Source: Pseudomonadota bacterium
GTDB lineage: Bacteria; Pseudomonadota; Gammaproteobacteria; JAKAQQ01
DNA length: 11,184 bases
Assembly: GCA_021852325.1 (NCBI GenBank)
Contig: JAJZNM010000075.1
Coordinates: 1 to 11,184, forward strand
Reading direction: 5' to 3'
This document shows, piece after piece, positions 1-9,509 of this stretch (its first letter is position 1; every line of letters begins with the position of its first letter). The position numbers and the translations under genes were made by a program. The notes under the pieces were generated by a model. The model was not told the origin of the DNA. It made no database searches and saw only the letters and a program-made list of their open reading frames with translations.

Positions 1-1
1 C

Positions 2-100
2 TGGATCGGGGGTGCCGCAGCCGGGGTGTGTCTTCTGGCCTGTTGCGGTCTTGAGGGTTGGCTGGGAAGGTACTTTACGCCACCTGTCTCGCCTCCCTGA
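2..100 (+). CDS. possible C-terminal tail of a membrane protein, entering from the left edge
   Basis: One plus-strand frame is open from the window edge to a TGA at 98-100. It reads as a hydrophobic stretch (WIGGAAAGVCLLACC) followed by GLEGWLGRYFTPPVSPP. A small-residue helix ending in a G-W-L turn loosely recalls the C-termini of TRAP-type fused permeases, but 32 residues are too few to assign a family. A neighbouring plus frame (from about 58) continues with another hydrophobic run (VLYATCLASLILPAL), so a frameshifted or longer protein is conceivable. If real, the gene converges on hom. It could equally be non-coding; the opposite strand is also open here. Confidence 0.25.
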   Translation, partial: WIGGAAAGVCLLACCGLEGWLGRYFTPPVSPP

Positions 101-157
101 TCCTCCCTGCCCTGCGGATTCTGGGGAAGTTCAGCCCCGGCAACGCCCGTGGTGACG

Positions 158-1321
158 TCAGCGGCCATCCGTCATTCCAGCCTCGGCGGGCGGCGTTGAG
201 ACCCGTGGATCCGTGCCTGTTCGAATGCCCGCCGCCTTGAACAGATCGAGGAGCACGCCCGCGGCCGTCAACCCGGGACCCGCGCCTGGCCCTGCGATGG
301 ACAAGGGGACTTTGGCATATCGCCCGGTCCAGAAGCAGATGCGATTTTCTCCAGGCACGAGGTTCGCTAGCGCTGAGCCCCGGGGAACCGGGACCAGCTC
401 GACGCGGGCATGTTGCCCATCAAATCCTGCGCGGAAGACGAGACGCTGACCCCGTGAAACCGCCCGGGCAACCCGTCTGGACCAGAGCGGATCCGATGAC
501 GGAAGATCCCGGACCCAACTGCCAGGGGCCGTGTGCGGTGGCCGCAGGCGGGGCATCGGGTTGTGGCCGGTAATCTCTCCCGGTTCGCAGATGAAACCGG
601 CCTCCCGGAGCAGGATCAGGAGTTTGCGGCGGACATCTGTACCTTCGAGGTCGGTGGCCGGGTCGGGTTCCGCATAGCCCAGCGCCTGGGCCTCACGTAC
701 GGCTTCGGAAAAGGGAATCCCCGAATGGATCCGGCCGAGCACATACGACCAGGTCCCGGACAGGCACGCTTCCACGCGTGCGATGCGGTCCCCCGTCGTC
801 AAGAGGTCGCGTACCGAGGAGAGCACCGGCAACGATGCGCCAACAGTCGTTTCGTAATACAGTCCGGCCTGGTGTTCCCGGGCGAGGGCTTGTAGCGATG
901 TGTAAAAGGACTGGGAGGCGCTGAAGGCGAGCTTGTTGGGGGTAATGATCGAGATGCCGTGCTTGAGCAGGGCCGGGTATTGCTCGACCACCTGCCCATC
1001 TGCGCTGCAGTCGATGAAGAGCTTGGAACCCGGATGCTGCCTGAAGCGCGCAATGAGTTTCGGCCAATCACCTGACACCCGCTTCTCGGGCCAAGGGGAG
1101 GTCTTCGGCCAGAGCACCTCGCTGCGGTTGGCCAACGCCACAATTTCCCAGTTCCCCTGCGCGACTTTGGCAGGACCCGTTCCGTCGAGCAGGTTGAGCA
1201 GTGCCCGGCCGACCTGTCCGGTGTGTCCGACCATGAACAGTGGAACCGGGCCTGGGGTCGGCACGGGGTGGCTGCTCTCGTGGCCCAAGGATACGGATCT
1301 CGGTCTATTCCGGGATCGCAT
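158..1321 (-). CDS. hom: homoserine dehydrogenase, monofunctional, ThrA/MetL-like, no ACT domain
   Basis: Reduces aspartate 4-semialdehyde to homoserine with NAD(P)H, in the cytosol, at the branch to methionine and threonine. From the chosen start (387 aa) it shows a Rossmann beta strand and glycine turn GHTGQVG (about 32-38), TPNK (127-130), GYAEPDP (215-221), the catalytic-type Asp229 and Lys233 in LEGTDVRRK, and a C-terminal GPGAGPGLTAAGV (344-356). The sequence resembles the C-terminal half of bifunctional ThrA/MetL, but there is no aspartokinase and no ACT domain. The ATG at 1321 is preferred because AAGGGG lies 10 bases upstream; an in-frame GTG at 1372 lacks a good site. It overlaps the end of metX by 17 bases, so it is the third gene of metY-metX-hom. 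The glycine turn is atypical, with Thr where a Gly is usual and one extra residue. Confidence 0.93.
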   Translation of the reverse strand: MRSRNRPRSVSLGHESSHPVPTPGPVPLFMVGHTGQVGRALLNLLDGTGPAKVAQGNWEIVALANRSEVLWPKTSPWPEKRVSGDWPKLIARFRQHPGSKLFIDCSADGQVVEQYPALLKHGISIITPNKLAFSASQSFYTSLQALAREHQAGLYYETTVGASLPVLSSVRDLLTTGDRIARVEACLSGTWSYVLGRIHSGIPFSEAVREAQALGYAEPDPATDLEGTDVRRKLLILLREAGFICEPGEITGHNPMPRLRPPHTAPGSWVRDLPSSDPLWSRRVARAVSRGQRLVFRAGFDGQHARVELVPVPRGSALANLVPGENRICFWTGRYAKVPLSIAGPGAGPGLTAAGVLLDLFKAAGIRTGTDPRVSTPPAEAGMTDGR

Positions 1322-2407
1322 GATGCGTTTCCCCTTGGAGGCTCCGCCGGTCCCGGTCTCCGGATCGCGCACGAAAGGCGTAGATCAGTCTATCCAGCGC
1401 CTCGGTTTCAATCAGGAAGGCATCGTGCCCATGGGGCGAATCCAGCCACGCGAGCTCGGCACCCGGGAGGCTCGAGGCGAGACGAACCTGTTCCTCGGGA
1501 GGATAGAGGAGATCACTCGTGATGCCGATCACGAGCGTCGGTGGAAAATCCGCGGGTGGCCAACCTCCCGGCGTGGCAGGCCGGGGCCGATTGAGGTCAT
1601 GGGCATCCATGGCCCGGGTGAGGGTGACGTAGCTTCCTGCATCAAAACGCCTGGCCAGGCTTGCGCCGTGGTGGGCGAGCCAGCGGATGACCTCGAACTC
1701 CCCCTGCTCGCGCCTGCGGCCGAACCGTGCGCCGAGATCGCCCCAGTGCCGGTAACTCAGCATCGCCATGGCCCGAGCCGCCTCGAGTCCCCCGACAGGC
1801 GGGTCGTCCTCGGGGAAATCGCCTCCACGCCAGCGGGGATCGGCCATGATCGCCATGCGCTGTGCCGCTGAACAGGCAATTGCCCAGGCCGGCTGCCGGT
1901 CGGTCGAGGCGATGACCGCGAGTGCCCGGACCCGGTATCCCGCGCGAGTGCCCCAAACGAGCGCCTGCATGCCCCCGAGCGATCCCCCGATCACGAGGGC
2001 CAGGCGTTCGATGCCCATGGCATCCAGCAACTGGCGCTCGAGTTCGACCATGTCGCCCACGCTCACCGCGGGGAACCGGCTGCCATACCGTTGCCCGGTC
2101 ACCGGGTTGATCGAAGCCGGGCCCGTCGTTCCGTAGCAGCTTCCGAGAACATTGGTGCAGAGGAGGAAATCGCGGGCGGGATCGAGGGCGCGGCCGGAAC
2201 CGATCATCCCGGGCCACCAGTGATCGACATCATCGGATCCGGTGAGGGCATGGCAGATGAGAATCGCGTTGTCCCGCCTGGAGTTGAGTACCCCCCAGGA
2301 CCGGTAAGCGATGGTGGGCGTTTCGATCACCGCTCCCGATTCGAGGGCGAAGGGCGAGACGCAACGGAACTGGCCCGACTGGCCTCCTCCGGATGAAGCG
2401 GCTGCCA

Positions 2408-2408
<1 letters not shown>
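1305..2408 (-). CDS. metX: homoserine O-acyltransferase (MetX family, alpha/beta hydrolase)
   Basis: Transfers an acyl group from acetyl-CoA or succinyl-CoA to homoserine, making the substrate for MetY. The protein is 367 aa, close to the family's usual length of about 370-380. Visible signatures are HALTGSD (53-59), the GSCYGTTGP loop (about 89-97), the nucleophile elbow GGSLGGM with Ser143, and the triad partners Asp299 (ITSDLLYPP) and His328 (SPHGHDAF). The ATG at 2408 shares its A with the TGA of metY (TGATG). No clear Shine-Dalgarno precedes it, so translation probably depends on coupling to metY. The acyl donor cannot be decided by eye: MetX proteins include both acetyl- and succinyltransferases. 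The neighbouring MetY suits either O-acetyl- or O-succinylhomoserine, with acetyl the more common pairing. Confidence 0.95.
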
Positions 2409-3960
<1,552 letters not shown>

Positions 3961-3968
3961 GGTGCTAT

Positions 3969-3997
3969 AAGCTAATGGGATCCCCCCGGCTTGTCAA
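3969..3997 (-). promoter_or_regulatory. sigma70-like promoter of the metY-metX-hom operon
   Basis: A perfect -35 box TTGACA (3997-3992) is separated by exactly 17 bases from TAGCTT (3974-3969), which matches TATAAT at its three most conserved positions. The predicted start of transcription falls at about 3963-3960, on or within a few bases of the leader-peptide ATG at 3960. No other convincing promoter was seen between here and metY. Confidence 0.68.
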
Positions 3998-4047
3998 GTG
4001 CCCCCGTCGAGATCCGCCAAGGTGCCGGGAGGATCCAGTCAATCCGC

Positions 4048-4053
4048 TAGAAT
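4048..4053 (+). promoter_or_regulatory. candidate -10 box for the bTHX-exporter unit
   Basis: TAGAAT (five of six matches to TATAAT) lies 33 bases before the bTHX ATG. It is divergent from the metY promoter, whose -35 is about 50 bases away. No good -35 hexamer is present at 16-18 bases, so this is a weak call resting on the -10 box and position alone. Confidence 0.38.
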
Positions 4054-4086
4054 AGGATGATCGATCTCGGCTTTGGGGGGGGTGTC

Positions 4087-4215
4087 ATGGGCAAGGGCGA
4101 CAAGCGGTCTTTCCGGGGCAAACTCTGGCGCGGGAGTTACGGGGTGACGCGCCCGCATGGGGTCGCATCCAAGCGCAAACCGAAGGCTCCTCCGCGCAAA
4201 GGGCCACCCCGCTGA
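4087..4215 (+). CDS. 30S ribosomal protein bTHX-type small basic peptide (42 aa)
   Basis: The 42-codon product starts MGKGDKRSFRGKLWRGSYGV and continues with TRPHGVASKRKPKAP and a basic, Pro-rich tail. The opening matches the bTHX (THX) family pattern M-G-K-G-D-x-x-[ST]-x-x-G-K-[IL]-x-x-G-[ST]-Y-G-x-[ST]-R-P. bTHX is a tiny Lys/Arg-rich peptide that sits in the head of the small ribosomal subunit in some bacteria. About a third of the residues are Lys or Arg, as expected for an rRNA-binding peptide. A run of eight Gs (4075-4082) ends four bases before the ATG and can act as a Shine-Dalgarno. The stop is 8 bases from the next gene, so it appears to lead an operon with the exporter pair. The gene is short enough to be missed by automatic callers. 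Confidence 0.85.
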   Translation: MGKGDKRSFRGKLWRGSYGVTRPHGVASKRKPKAPPRKGPPR

Positions 4216-4223
4216 CACCGGGT

Positions 4224-5144
4224 GTGCCAGGGGATGTGCCCGCACCGGCCGTGCGGGTGGCCGGGCTCGTCAAGCGCTACCCGGACCGGAGTGCCGTCGA
4301 TGGGGTCGATCTCGACATTCCCCGTGGGGAATGCTTTGGGCTGCTCGGACCAAACGGCGCCGGAAAGACCACCACCCTGAGGCTTTTGCTCGGACTCACG
4401 ACGCCAAGTCTCGGGACGATCACGGTCTTGGGTTATCCAATCCCCCGCGAGGCGCGTCTGGCGCGGCGCCGGATCGGAGTCGTTCCGCAGTCGGACAACC
4501 TGGATCCCGATTTTTCGGTGGTGGAGAACCTGACCGTCTATGCCCGGTATTTCGGGTTGTCTCCTCGCGAAATCGACTCCCGCATCGCCTCGCTTCTGGA
4601 TTTTGCACAGCTCACCGACCGGGCAAAGACCAATCTCCGGGAACTGTCTGGCGGAACCAAACGCCGCCTGACCCTCATCCGGGCCCTGATCCATGATCCT
4701 GAACTCATCATTCTGGATGAGCCGACCACCGGGCTCGACCCGCATGCCCGCCAGCACCTCTGGGATCGGCTGGGATCCCTGCGTGCGGCGGGGCGGACGC
4801 TGATTCTCACGACCCATTACATGGAAGAGGCAGAGCGGCTGTGTGACCGGGTGGCGATCCTGGATCAGGGGAAGATCCGGGCGCTGGGTGCTCCCCGGGA
4901 GCTCGTCGAACGCGCATTGCCCCGCTTCGTGCTCGAGATCCGGGAACCCGTAGATGAAGGCCTGTCGCTCGATCCCGCGTGTTACCGCCTGGAGCGGGTC
5001 GGTGCCTTGACACTGATCTATGCCGCGCAACGCGAACCCCTGGCCGATCTCGTGGACCGGCTGCATCTCACGCGCTATATCGAACGGCCGACCAACCTTG
5101 AGGACTGTTTTCTCAAGCTGACCGGCCGGGAGCTCCGGGAATGA
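4224..5144 (+). CDS. nodI: ABC exporter ATP-binding protein, NodI/DrrA type
   Basis: ATPase subunit of an ABC-2 exporter, 306 aa. Walker A GPNGAGKT is at 42-49, the Q-loop at Gln89 (VVPQSDNLDPDFSV), the signature motif LSGGTKRR at 141-148, Walker B LIILDEP at 161-167, and the H-loop His198 in TTHYMEEAERLCDRV. The DNLDPDF segment and the LSGGxKRRLTL signature are typical of NodI, the ATPase that with NodJ exports lipo-chitooligosaccharide Nod factors in rhizobia. Close relatives in other proteobacteria have no nod genes and an unknown substrate. No nodulation genes occur here, so the cargo is not predicted. The GTG at 4224 is the furthest upstream start; GTG at 4236 or 4251 is possible because ribosome-binding sites are weak. 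The TGA overlaps the permease ATG (ATGA), indicating translational coupling. Confidence 0.93.
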   Translation: MPGDVPAPAVRVAGLVKRYPDRSAVDGVDLDIPRGECFGLLGPNGAGKTTTLRLLLGLTTPSLGTITVLGYPIPREARLARRRIGVVPQSDNLDPDFSVVENLTVYARYFGLSPREIDSRIASLLDFAQLTDRAKTNLRELSGGTKRRLTLIRALIHDPELIILDEPTTGLDPHARQHLWDRLGSLRAAGRTLILTTHYMEEAERLCDRVAILDQGKIRALGAPRELVERALPRFVLEIREPVDEGLSLDPACYRLERVGALTLIYAAQREPLADLVDRLHLTRYIERPTNLEDCFLKLTGRELRE

Positions 5145-5923
5145 CGACCCCAAGACCCGTGATCCGGCCAGGCCTTGGGTTCACCTCGGTCTGGGCACGC
5201 AACTTCCTGGTTTGGAAAAAGCTCATGATCCCCTCCCTCATCGCCAACTTTGGCGAGCCCTTGCTCTATCTCCTGGCCTTCGGATACGGGTTCGGGCATT
5301 TTGTGAAAACCATGGACCACCTGCCGTACCTGGTCTTTCTGGCAACCGGGATTGTCTGTTCGAGCGCGATGAACGCCGCGAGTTTTGAGGCGCTTTATTC
5401 CGCCTTCACCCGTCTCGAGATGCAGAAGACCTGGGAGGCCATCCTGACCGCACCGCTCGAACCTGCGGACCTCATCCTCGGGGAAGTGAGCTGGGCGGCG
5501 ACCAAAGGACTCATCAATGCGCTGGCCATCCTCCTCGTGGGACTCGTCCTGGGGCTCTGGTGGGGCACGGGGATGCTTTGGGTGCTTCCCGTGATCTTTT
5601 GCATGGGATTCGCCTTCGCCTCGCTCGCCATGGTCATGACCGTGCTGGCCCGGAGTTATGATTTTTTCGTCTATTACATGATCCTGGTCTTGACTCCCCT
5701 GCTCCTGGTCTCGGGCGTATTTTTCCCGCTCGAGGCGCTTCCCCGTCCCGTTGTCCAGGTGGCTGAATGGCTGCCTCTGACCCATGCGATCGGGCTTATC
5801 CGTCCGCTCCTGATTGGACAGATTCCCCGGGATCTCTGGGGCAACCTCGCAGTGCTTGTGGCCTACGGGATTGGCGGTTACAGTCTCGCAACCCTCATCG
5901 CCACCCGCCGCCTCCGGCGCTGA
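5141..5923 (+). CDS. nodJ: ABC-2 type exporter permease, NodJ family
   Basis: Inner-membrane partner of the preceding ATPase, 260 aa, with about six hydrophobic segments. NodJ-like landmarks are NFLVWKKL near the N-terminus, GEPLLYLLAFGYGFG, GIVCSSAMNAASFEALYSAF, TWEAILTAPLEPADLILGE (the conserved cytoplasmic loop), and a C-terminal LLLVSGVFFPLEALP followed by WLPLTHAIGLIRPLL. The ATG overlaps the ATPase stop in ATGA and has GGGAG eight bases upstream. It ends 18 bases from the convergent sahH, with no clear terminator in the gap. The substrate is unknown; a lipid-linked or hydrophobic molecule would fit the family, but nothing here identifies it. Confidence 0.92.
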   Translation: MTTPRPVIRPGLGFTSVWARNFLVWKKLMIPSLIANFGEPLLYLLAFGYGFGHFVKTMDHLPYLVFLATGIVCSSAMNAASFEALYSAFTRLEMQKTWEAILTAPLEPADLILGEVSWAATKGLINALAILLVGLVLGLWWGTGMLWVLPVIFCMGFAFASLAMVMTVLARSYDFFVYYMILVLTPLLLVSGVFFPLEALPRPVVQVAEWLPLTHAIGLIRPLLIGQIPRDLWGNLAVLVAYGIGGYSLATLIATRRLRR

Positions 5924-5941
5924 GCCGACCCCAAACGCCTG

Positions 5942-7378
5942 TCAATAGCGGTAGTGGTCGGGCTTGAAAGGTCCCTCTCTGGACAGGCCGAGATAACGCT
6001 CCTGCTCCGGGGTGAGCACCGTGAGTTCGGCACCGAGCCGCCCGAGGTGCAGTCGAGCCACTTTCTCATCGAGTGTCTTGGGCAGGACGTGTACCCGCCG
6101 ACCATAACGGGTAGGGTGGTTCCAGAGTTCGATCTGCGCGAGGACCTGGTTCGTGAACGACGCCGACATGACGAAGCTCGGATGCCCCGTGGCACAGCCG
6201 AGATTGACGAGGCGGCCTTCGGCCAGGAGGATGAGCTCGCGGCCGTTCGGAAGCTCGATCCGGTCAACCTGTGGCTTGATCGACGTCCAGGGGTAGGCGC
6301 GGAGCGAGGCGACATCGATTTCAGAATCGAAATGGCCGATGTTGCAGACTACGGCCCGGTGCTTCATCCGCAGGAGATGTTCGTGTGTGATCACCCGGAT
6401 GTTGCCGGTGGCGGTGACGAAGAGATCGGCTTCGGACACGATCCGGTCCAGCGACACGACCCGGAAACCTTCCATGGCGGCCTGAAGTGCGCAGATGGGA
6501 TCAATCTCTGTCACCCAGACGGTCGCACCGAGTCCACGCAGGGCCTGGGCGCAGCCCTTGCCGACTTCCCCGTACCCGAGCACGATCGCGACTTTACCGG
6601 CGATCATGAGATCCGTGGCACGCTTGATGCCATCGATCAGGGACTCGCGGCAGCCATACAGGTTGTCGAACTTCGACTTGGTGACGGAATCATTCACATT
6701 GATTGCGGCGAAGGGCAACTCGCCCTGGCGTTCGAGCTCGTAGAGCCGGTGGACCCCGGTGGTCGTCTCTTCGCTGACGCCCCGGATCGCGGCCAGGCGT
6801 TCTGTGAAGAACCCTGGGCGCGACGTCAGTCGTGCGTGAACCGTCGCGAAGAACGCCTGTTCCTCGGCATTCCCGGGCTCGGCCAGGACTCCCGGGTCCG
6901 TTTCGGCACGCGCGCCGAGGATCACATAGGCCGTCGCATCGCCGCCATCATCGAGAATCAGGTTCGGACCTTGCCCGTCGGGCCACTCGAACAGTGTGGC
7001 CACGGATGCCCAATATTCCTCGAGCGTTTCGCCCTTGTGTGCAAAGACCGGGATCTCCCGCGCGGCGAGCGCGGCCGCCGCATGATCCTCGGTCGAAAAG
7101 ATGTTGCAGGAGGCCCACCGGACCTCGGCTCCGAGGGCGAGGAGGGTCTCGATCAACACGGCGGTTTCGATCGTGAGGTGGAGACATCCGGCGATGCGGG
7201 CTCCCCGAAGCGGCTGGCTGGGACCGAACTCCGCCCGGAGCGACATGAGTCCGGGCATCTCGTGCTCGGCGATCTCAATCTCGCGCCGTCCCCAGGGCGC
7301 GAGATCGAGATCCCGGATGCGGAAATCCGAAGCAGGCCCGGGGGGTGTCGGGTGCGTGGCGCGTCTCGTCTGGATCAT
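5942..7378 (-). CDS. sahH: adenosylhomocysteinase (S-adenosylhomocysteine hydrolase)
   Basis: NAD-dependent cytosolic enzyme that splits S-adenosylhomocysteine into homocysteine and adenosine, relieving product inhibition of methyltransferases. The protein is 478 aa, normal for proteobacterial SahH. Seen are [11 protein letters not shown] (65-75), [14 protein letters not shown] (90-103), [15 protein letters not shown] with Lys234 and Asp238 of the active site, the NAD-binding GYGEVGKG (268-275), [11 protein letters not shown] (345-355), [14 protein letters not shown] (392-405) and the hallmark C-terminus PFKPDHYRY. The ATG at 7378 has GGGG seven bases upstream and lies 12 bases after the metK stop, so the two are surely co-transcribed. 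Homocysteine released here can be methylated again, but the methionine synthase gene is outside the window. Confidence 0.97.
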   Translation of the reverse strand: MIQTRRATHPTPPGPASDFRIRDLDLAPWGRREIEIAEHEMPGLMSLRAEFGPSQPLRGARIAGCLHLTIETAVLIETLLALGAEVRWASCNIFSTEDHAAAALAAREIPVFAHKGETLEEYWASVATLFEWPDGQGPNLILDDGGDATAYVILGARAETDPGVLAEPGNAEEQAFFATVHARLTSRPGFFTERLAAIRGVSEETTTGVHRLYELERQGELPFAAINVNDSVTKSKFDNLYGCRESLIDGIKRATDLMIAGKVAIVLGYGEVGKGCAQALRGLGATVWVTEIDPICALQAAMEGFRVVSLDRIVSEADLFVTATGNIRVITHEHLLRMKHRAVVCNIGHFDSEIDVASLRAYPWTSIKPQVDRIELPNGRELILLAEGRLVNLGCATGHPSFVMSASFTNQVLAQIELWNHPTRYGRRVHVLPKTLDEKVARLHLGRLGAELTVLTPEQERYLGLSREGPFKPDHYRY

Positions 7379-7390
7379 GTCGTGTCCCCG

Positions 7391-8572
7391 TCAGCGCAGG
7401 CGTCGCACGTGGCGGATGCCAGCTGCATCCTTCAGGACCTCGGCCTGGTCCAGTGCCTCCCAGGTGAGATCCGGTTCACTCCGTCCGAAATGGCCGTACG
7501 TCGCGGTCTGGCGATAGATCGGGCGGATGAGGTTCAGGTTCTGGATGATCCCGTGGGGCGTGAGGTCGAAATGGTCGCGGACCAGCTGGACGATCCGCGA
7601 ATCCGGCAGGAGGCCAGTCCCGAAGGTTTCGACCGCAATCGAGAGCGGTTGCGCCTTGCCGATGGCATAAGACACCTGGATCTCGCAGCGCCGGGCGAGA
7701 CCTGCCGCCACGATGTTCTTGGCGACGTGGCGGGCCGCGTAGGCAGCCGAGCGGTCGACCTTGGAAGGATCCTTGCCGGAGAAGGCCCCTCCACCATGGC
7801 GCGCCATGCCGCCGTAAGTATCAACGATGATTTTGCGTCCGGTGAGTCCACAGTCTCCCGCCGGTCCGCCCACCACGAAACGGCCCGTGGGGTTGATGTG
7901 GATATCCGTGTTCGGCGACATCCATTCCGCGGGCATGACCGGTTTGATGATGAGTTCGCGGACCGCTTCGCGCAAATCCTGGATCGAGACATCCGGATCA
8001 TGCTGGGTCGAAACGACGATCGCCTGGCAGTCCCGGGGGACCCCATCCTCATAGCGCAGACTGACCTGGCTTTTGGCATCCGGCCTGAGCCAGGGGAGCG
8101 CTCCCGAGCGGCGCAGTTCAGCCTGTCTGCGCATGAGCCGGTGCGCATAGGTGATCGGCGCCGGCAGGTACACGTCCGTCTCGTCGGTCGCGTAACCAAA
8201 CATCATGCCCTGGTCGCCGGCACCCTGTTCTTTGGGGGTCTCGCGGTCGACTCCTTGGGCAATGTCGCCGGACTGTTTCCCGATCAGGGAGATCACGCCG
8301 CAGGTCGCGCCATCAAACCCGACCTCAGAGCTCGTATAGCCAATTTCACTGATGACCCGTCGCACCAGCTCGTCGAGGTCAACCCAGGCGTCTGTGGTCA
8401 CCTCGCCGGCCACGATGGCCACGCCGGTCTTGACGAGCGTCTCGCAGGCCACGCGGGAGTGGGGGTCCTGCGCGATCATGGCATCCAGGATGGCGTCGGA
8501 GATCTGGTCGGCCACCTTGTCGGGGTGACCTTCGGAGACGGATTCGGAGCTGAAGACCATGGATTCGGACAT
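7391..8572 (-). CDS. metK: S-adenosylmethionine synthetase
   Basis: Makes SAM from methionine and ATP; cytosolic, homotetrameric in known members. From the ATG at 8572 it has 393 aa, the usual size. Signature motifs are GHPDK (15-19), [17 protein letters not shown] (44-60), [12 protein letters not shown] (117-128), [15 protein letters not shown] (223-237) and the phosphate loop [19 protein letters not shown] (260-278). This start is chosen over an in-frame TTG at 8593 because GAGAGG sits nine bases upstream and the protein then begins [19 protein letters not shown], as in other MetK proteins. It is followed by sahH after 12 bases. Upstream is pstA on the same strand, but a TATAAT in the 51-base gap suggests a promoter of its own. 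The gap is too short for a usual SAM riboswitch. Confidence 0.98.
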   Translation of the reverse strand: MSESMVFSSESVSEGHPDKVADQISDAILDAMIAQDPHSRVACETLVKTGVAIVAGEVTTDAWVDLDELVRRVISEIGYTSSEVGFDGATCGVISLIGKQSGDIAQGVDRETPKEQGAGDQGMMFGYATDETDVYLPAPITYAHRLMRRQAELRRSGALPWLRPDAKSQVSLRYEDGVPRDCQAIVVSTQHDPDVSIQDLREAVRELIIKPVMPAEWMSPNTDIHINPTGRFVVGGPAGDCGLTGRKIIVDTYGGMARHGGGAFSGKDPSKVDRSAAYAARHVAKNIVAAGLARRCEIQVSYAIGKAQPLSIAVETFGTGLLPDSRIVQLVRDHFDLTPHGIIQNLNLIRPIYRQTATYGHFGRSEPDLTWEALDQAEVLKDAAGIRHVRRLR

Positions 8573-8600
8573 GTCGGGATCCTCTCGCGGCAAGCCCGCA

Positions 8601-8606
8601 ATTATA
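8601..8606 (-). promoter_or_regulatory. candidate -10 box for metK-sahH
   Basis: A perfect TATAAT (8606-8601) lies in the pstA-metK gap, 28 bases before the metK ATG. A GC-rich discriminator follows. At 16-18 base spacing no TTGACA-like -35 is seen, so the promoter would be weak or activator-dependent. A perfect 12-base GC palindrome GCCGGGCCCGGC (8613-8624) sits in the spacer region and overlaps the last base of the pstA stop; it has no T-tract. Confidence 0.45.
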
Positions 8607-8623
8607 GCGCCGGCCGGGCCCGG

Positions 8624-9481
8624 CTAGCGGTTGCCGTGCGGACTCATCGCAATGAGGAGGCGTGCGACCAGGTTGATCAGGAGAATGAGGGCCGTGATCA
8701 GGAACGCCGCCGCATAGGCGAGCGCATGGGCGGAATGGAAGGGCTCGCCGATGAAGCTCCAGATCACATAGGTGAGATAGGCCACGGGTTCATGGATGAG
8801 ACGCCCGGACCAGCCGTAGTTGGACCAGCCCGCCGTATAGAGGAGTGGCGCGGTTTCGCCGGCCGAGATGGCCAGGGCGAGCAGGATGCCGGTCCCGATG
8901 CCCGGGGCGGCGGCCTTGAGCAGGACCTTGAAGACGACCTGATGGTCGCGGCAACCCAGCGCATAGGCGGATTCCCGTATGCCAGAGGCGATCCGGCGCA
9001 GCGCCAGTTCAGTGCTGCGCACAATGTAGGGCAGCATCAGCACCGCAAGGGTGATGGCCCCAGCCGCCAGGGAAAAGCGCCATCGGAGCCAGACCGTCAG
9101 GGTGACATAGCCCACGAATCCAAGCACGATGGAGGGAACCCCGACCAGCACATCGCTCAAAAAGCGGGTGATGCTTCCGAGGCGGCCTTCACCATATTCG
9201 CTGAGGTAAAGACCGGCGGCAATCCCGACCAGCGCCGAGAGAATCATGGCGACGCCCGAGAGCAAGAGTGTCCCCAGGATGGCATTTTTGAGCCCGCCAC
9301 CCACGCCGACCGTGTTTTCCGTGAAGAGTTTGAGGGACAGACTCGTGAACCCTTTCGCAAAGACATAAAACAGAATCTGGAGCATGGCGACCGCGAGGGC
9401 CAGAAAGGCCGCGCCCGACAGGGTCCAGCCGAGCGCACTTTTGAAACGGCGCCAGCGGATCCAGAACCGGGTCGCGATCAT
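8624..9481 (-). CDS. pstA: phosphate ABC transporter permease PstA
   Basis: One of the two inner-membrane channel subunits of the high-affinity phosphate importer PstSCAB, 285 aa. It has about six hydrophobic segments. Typical PstA stretches are GLKNAILGTLLL (63-74), GIAAGLYLSEY (86-96), FLSDVLVGVPSIVLG (107-121), the cytoplasmic EAA-type loop RESAYALGCRDHQVVFKVLLKAAAP (169-193, contacts PstB) and ISAGETAPLL (205-214). The ATG at 9481 has GGAGG eight bases upstream and lies 28 bases after the pstC stop. No pstB follows; the next gene is metK. Confidence 0.95.
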   Translation of the reverse strand: MIATRFWIRWRRFKSALGWTLSGAAFLALAVAMLQILFYVFAKGFTSLSLKLFTENTVGVGGGLKNAILGTLLLSGVAMILSALVGIAAGLYLSEYGEGRLGSITRFLSDVLVGVPSIVLGFVGYVTLTVWLRWRFSLAAGAITLAVLMLPYIVRSTELALRRIASGIRESAYALGCRDHQVVFKVLLKAAAPGIGTGILLALAISAGETAPLLYTAGWSNYGWSGRLIHEPVAYLTYVIWSFIGEPFHSAHALAYAAAFLITALILLINLVARLLIAMSPHGNR

Positions 9482-9509
9482 GGGTGCCGCCTCCGGGGAG
9501 TCCGATGCC

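Noticed and set aside
4137..5153. A 338-codon open frame on the minus strand
   Set aside because: Antisense to the NodI-type ATPase, whose motifs are unmistakable.
5924..5941. Bidirectional terminator between nodJ and sahH
   Set aside because: The 18-base gap holds no hairpin with a T-tract on either strand; termination must use nearby coding sequence or Rho.
8573..8593. Seven-residue longer metK from a TTG start
   Set aside because: The ATG at 8572 has a better spaced GAGAGG and gives the N-terminus common to MetK proteins.
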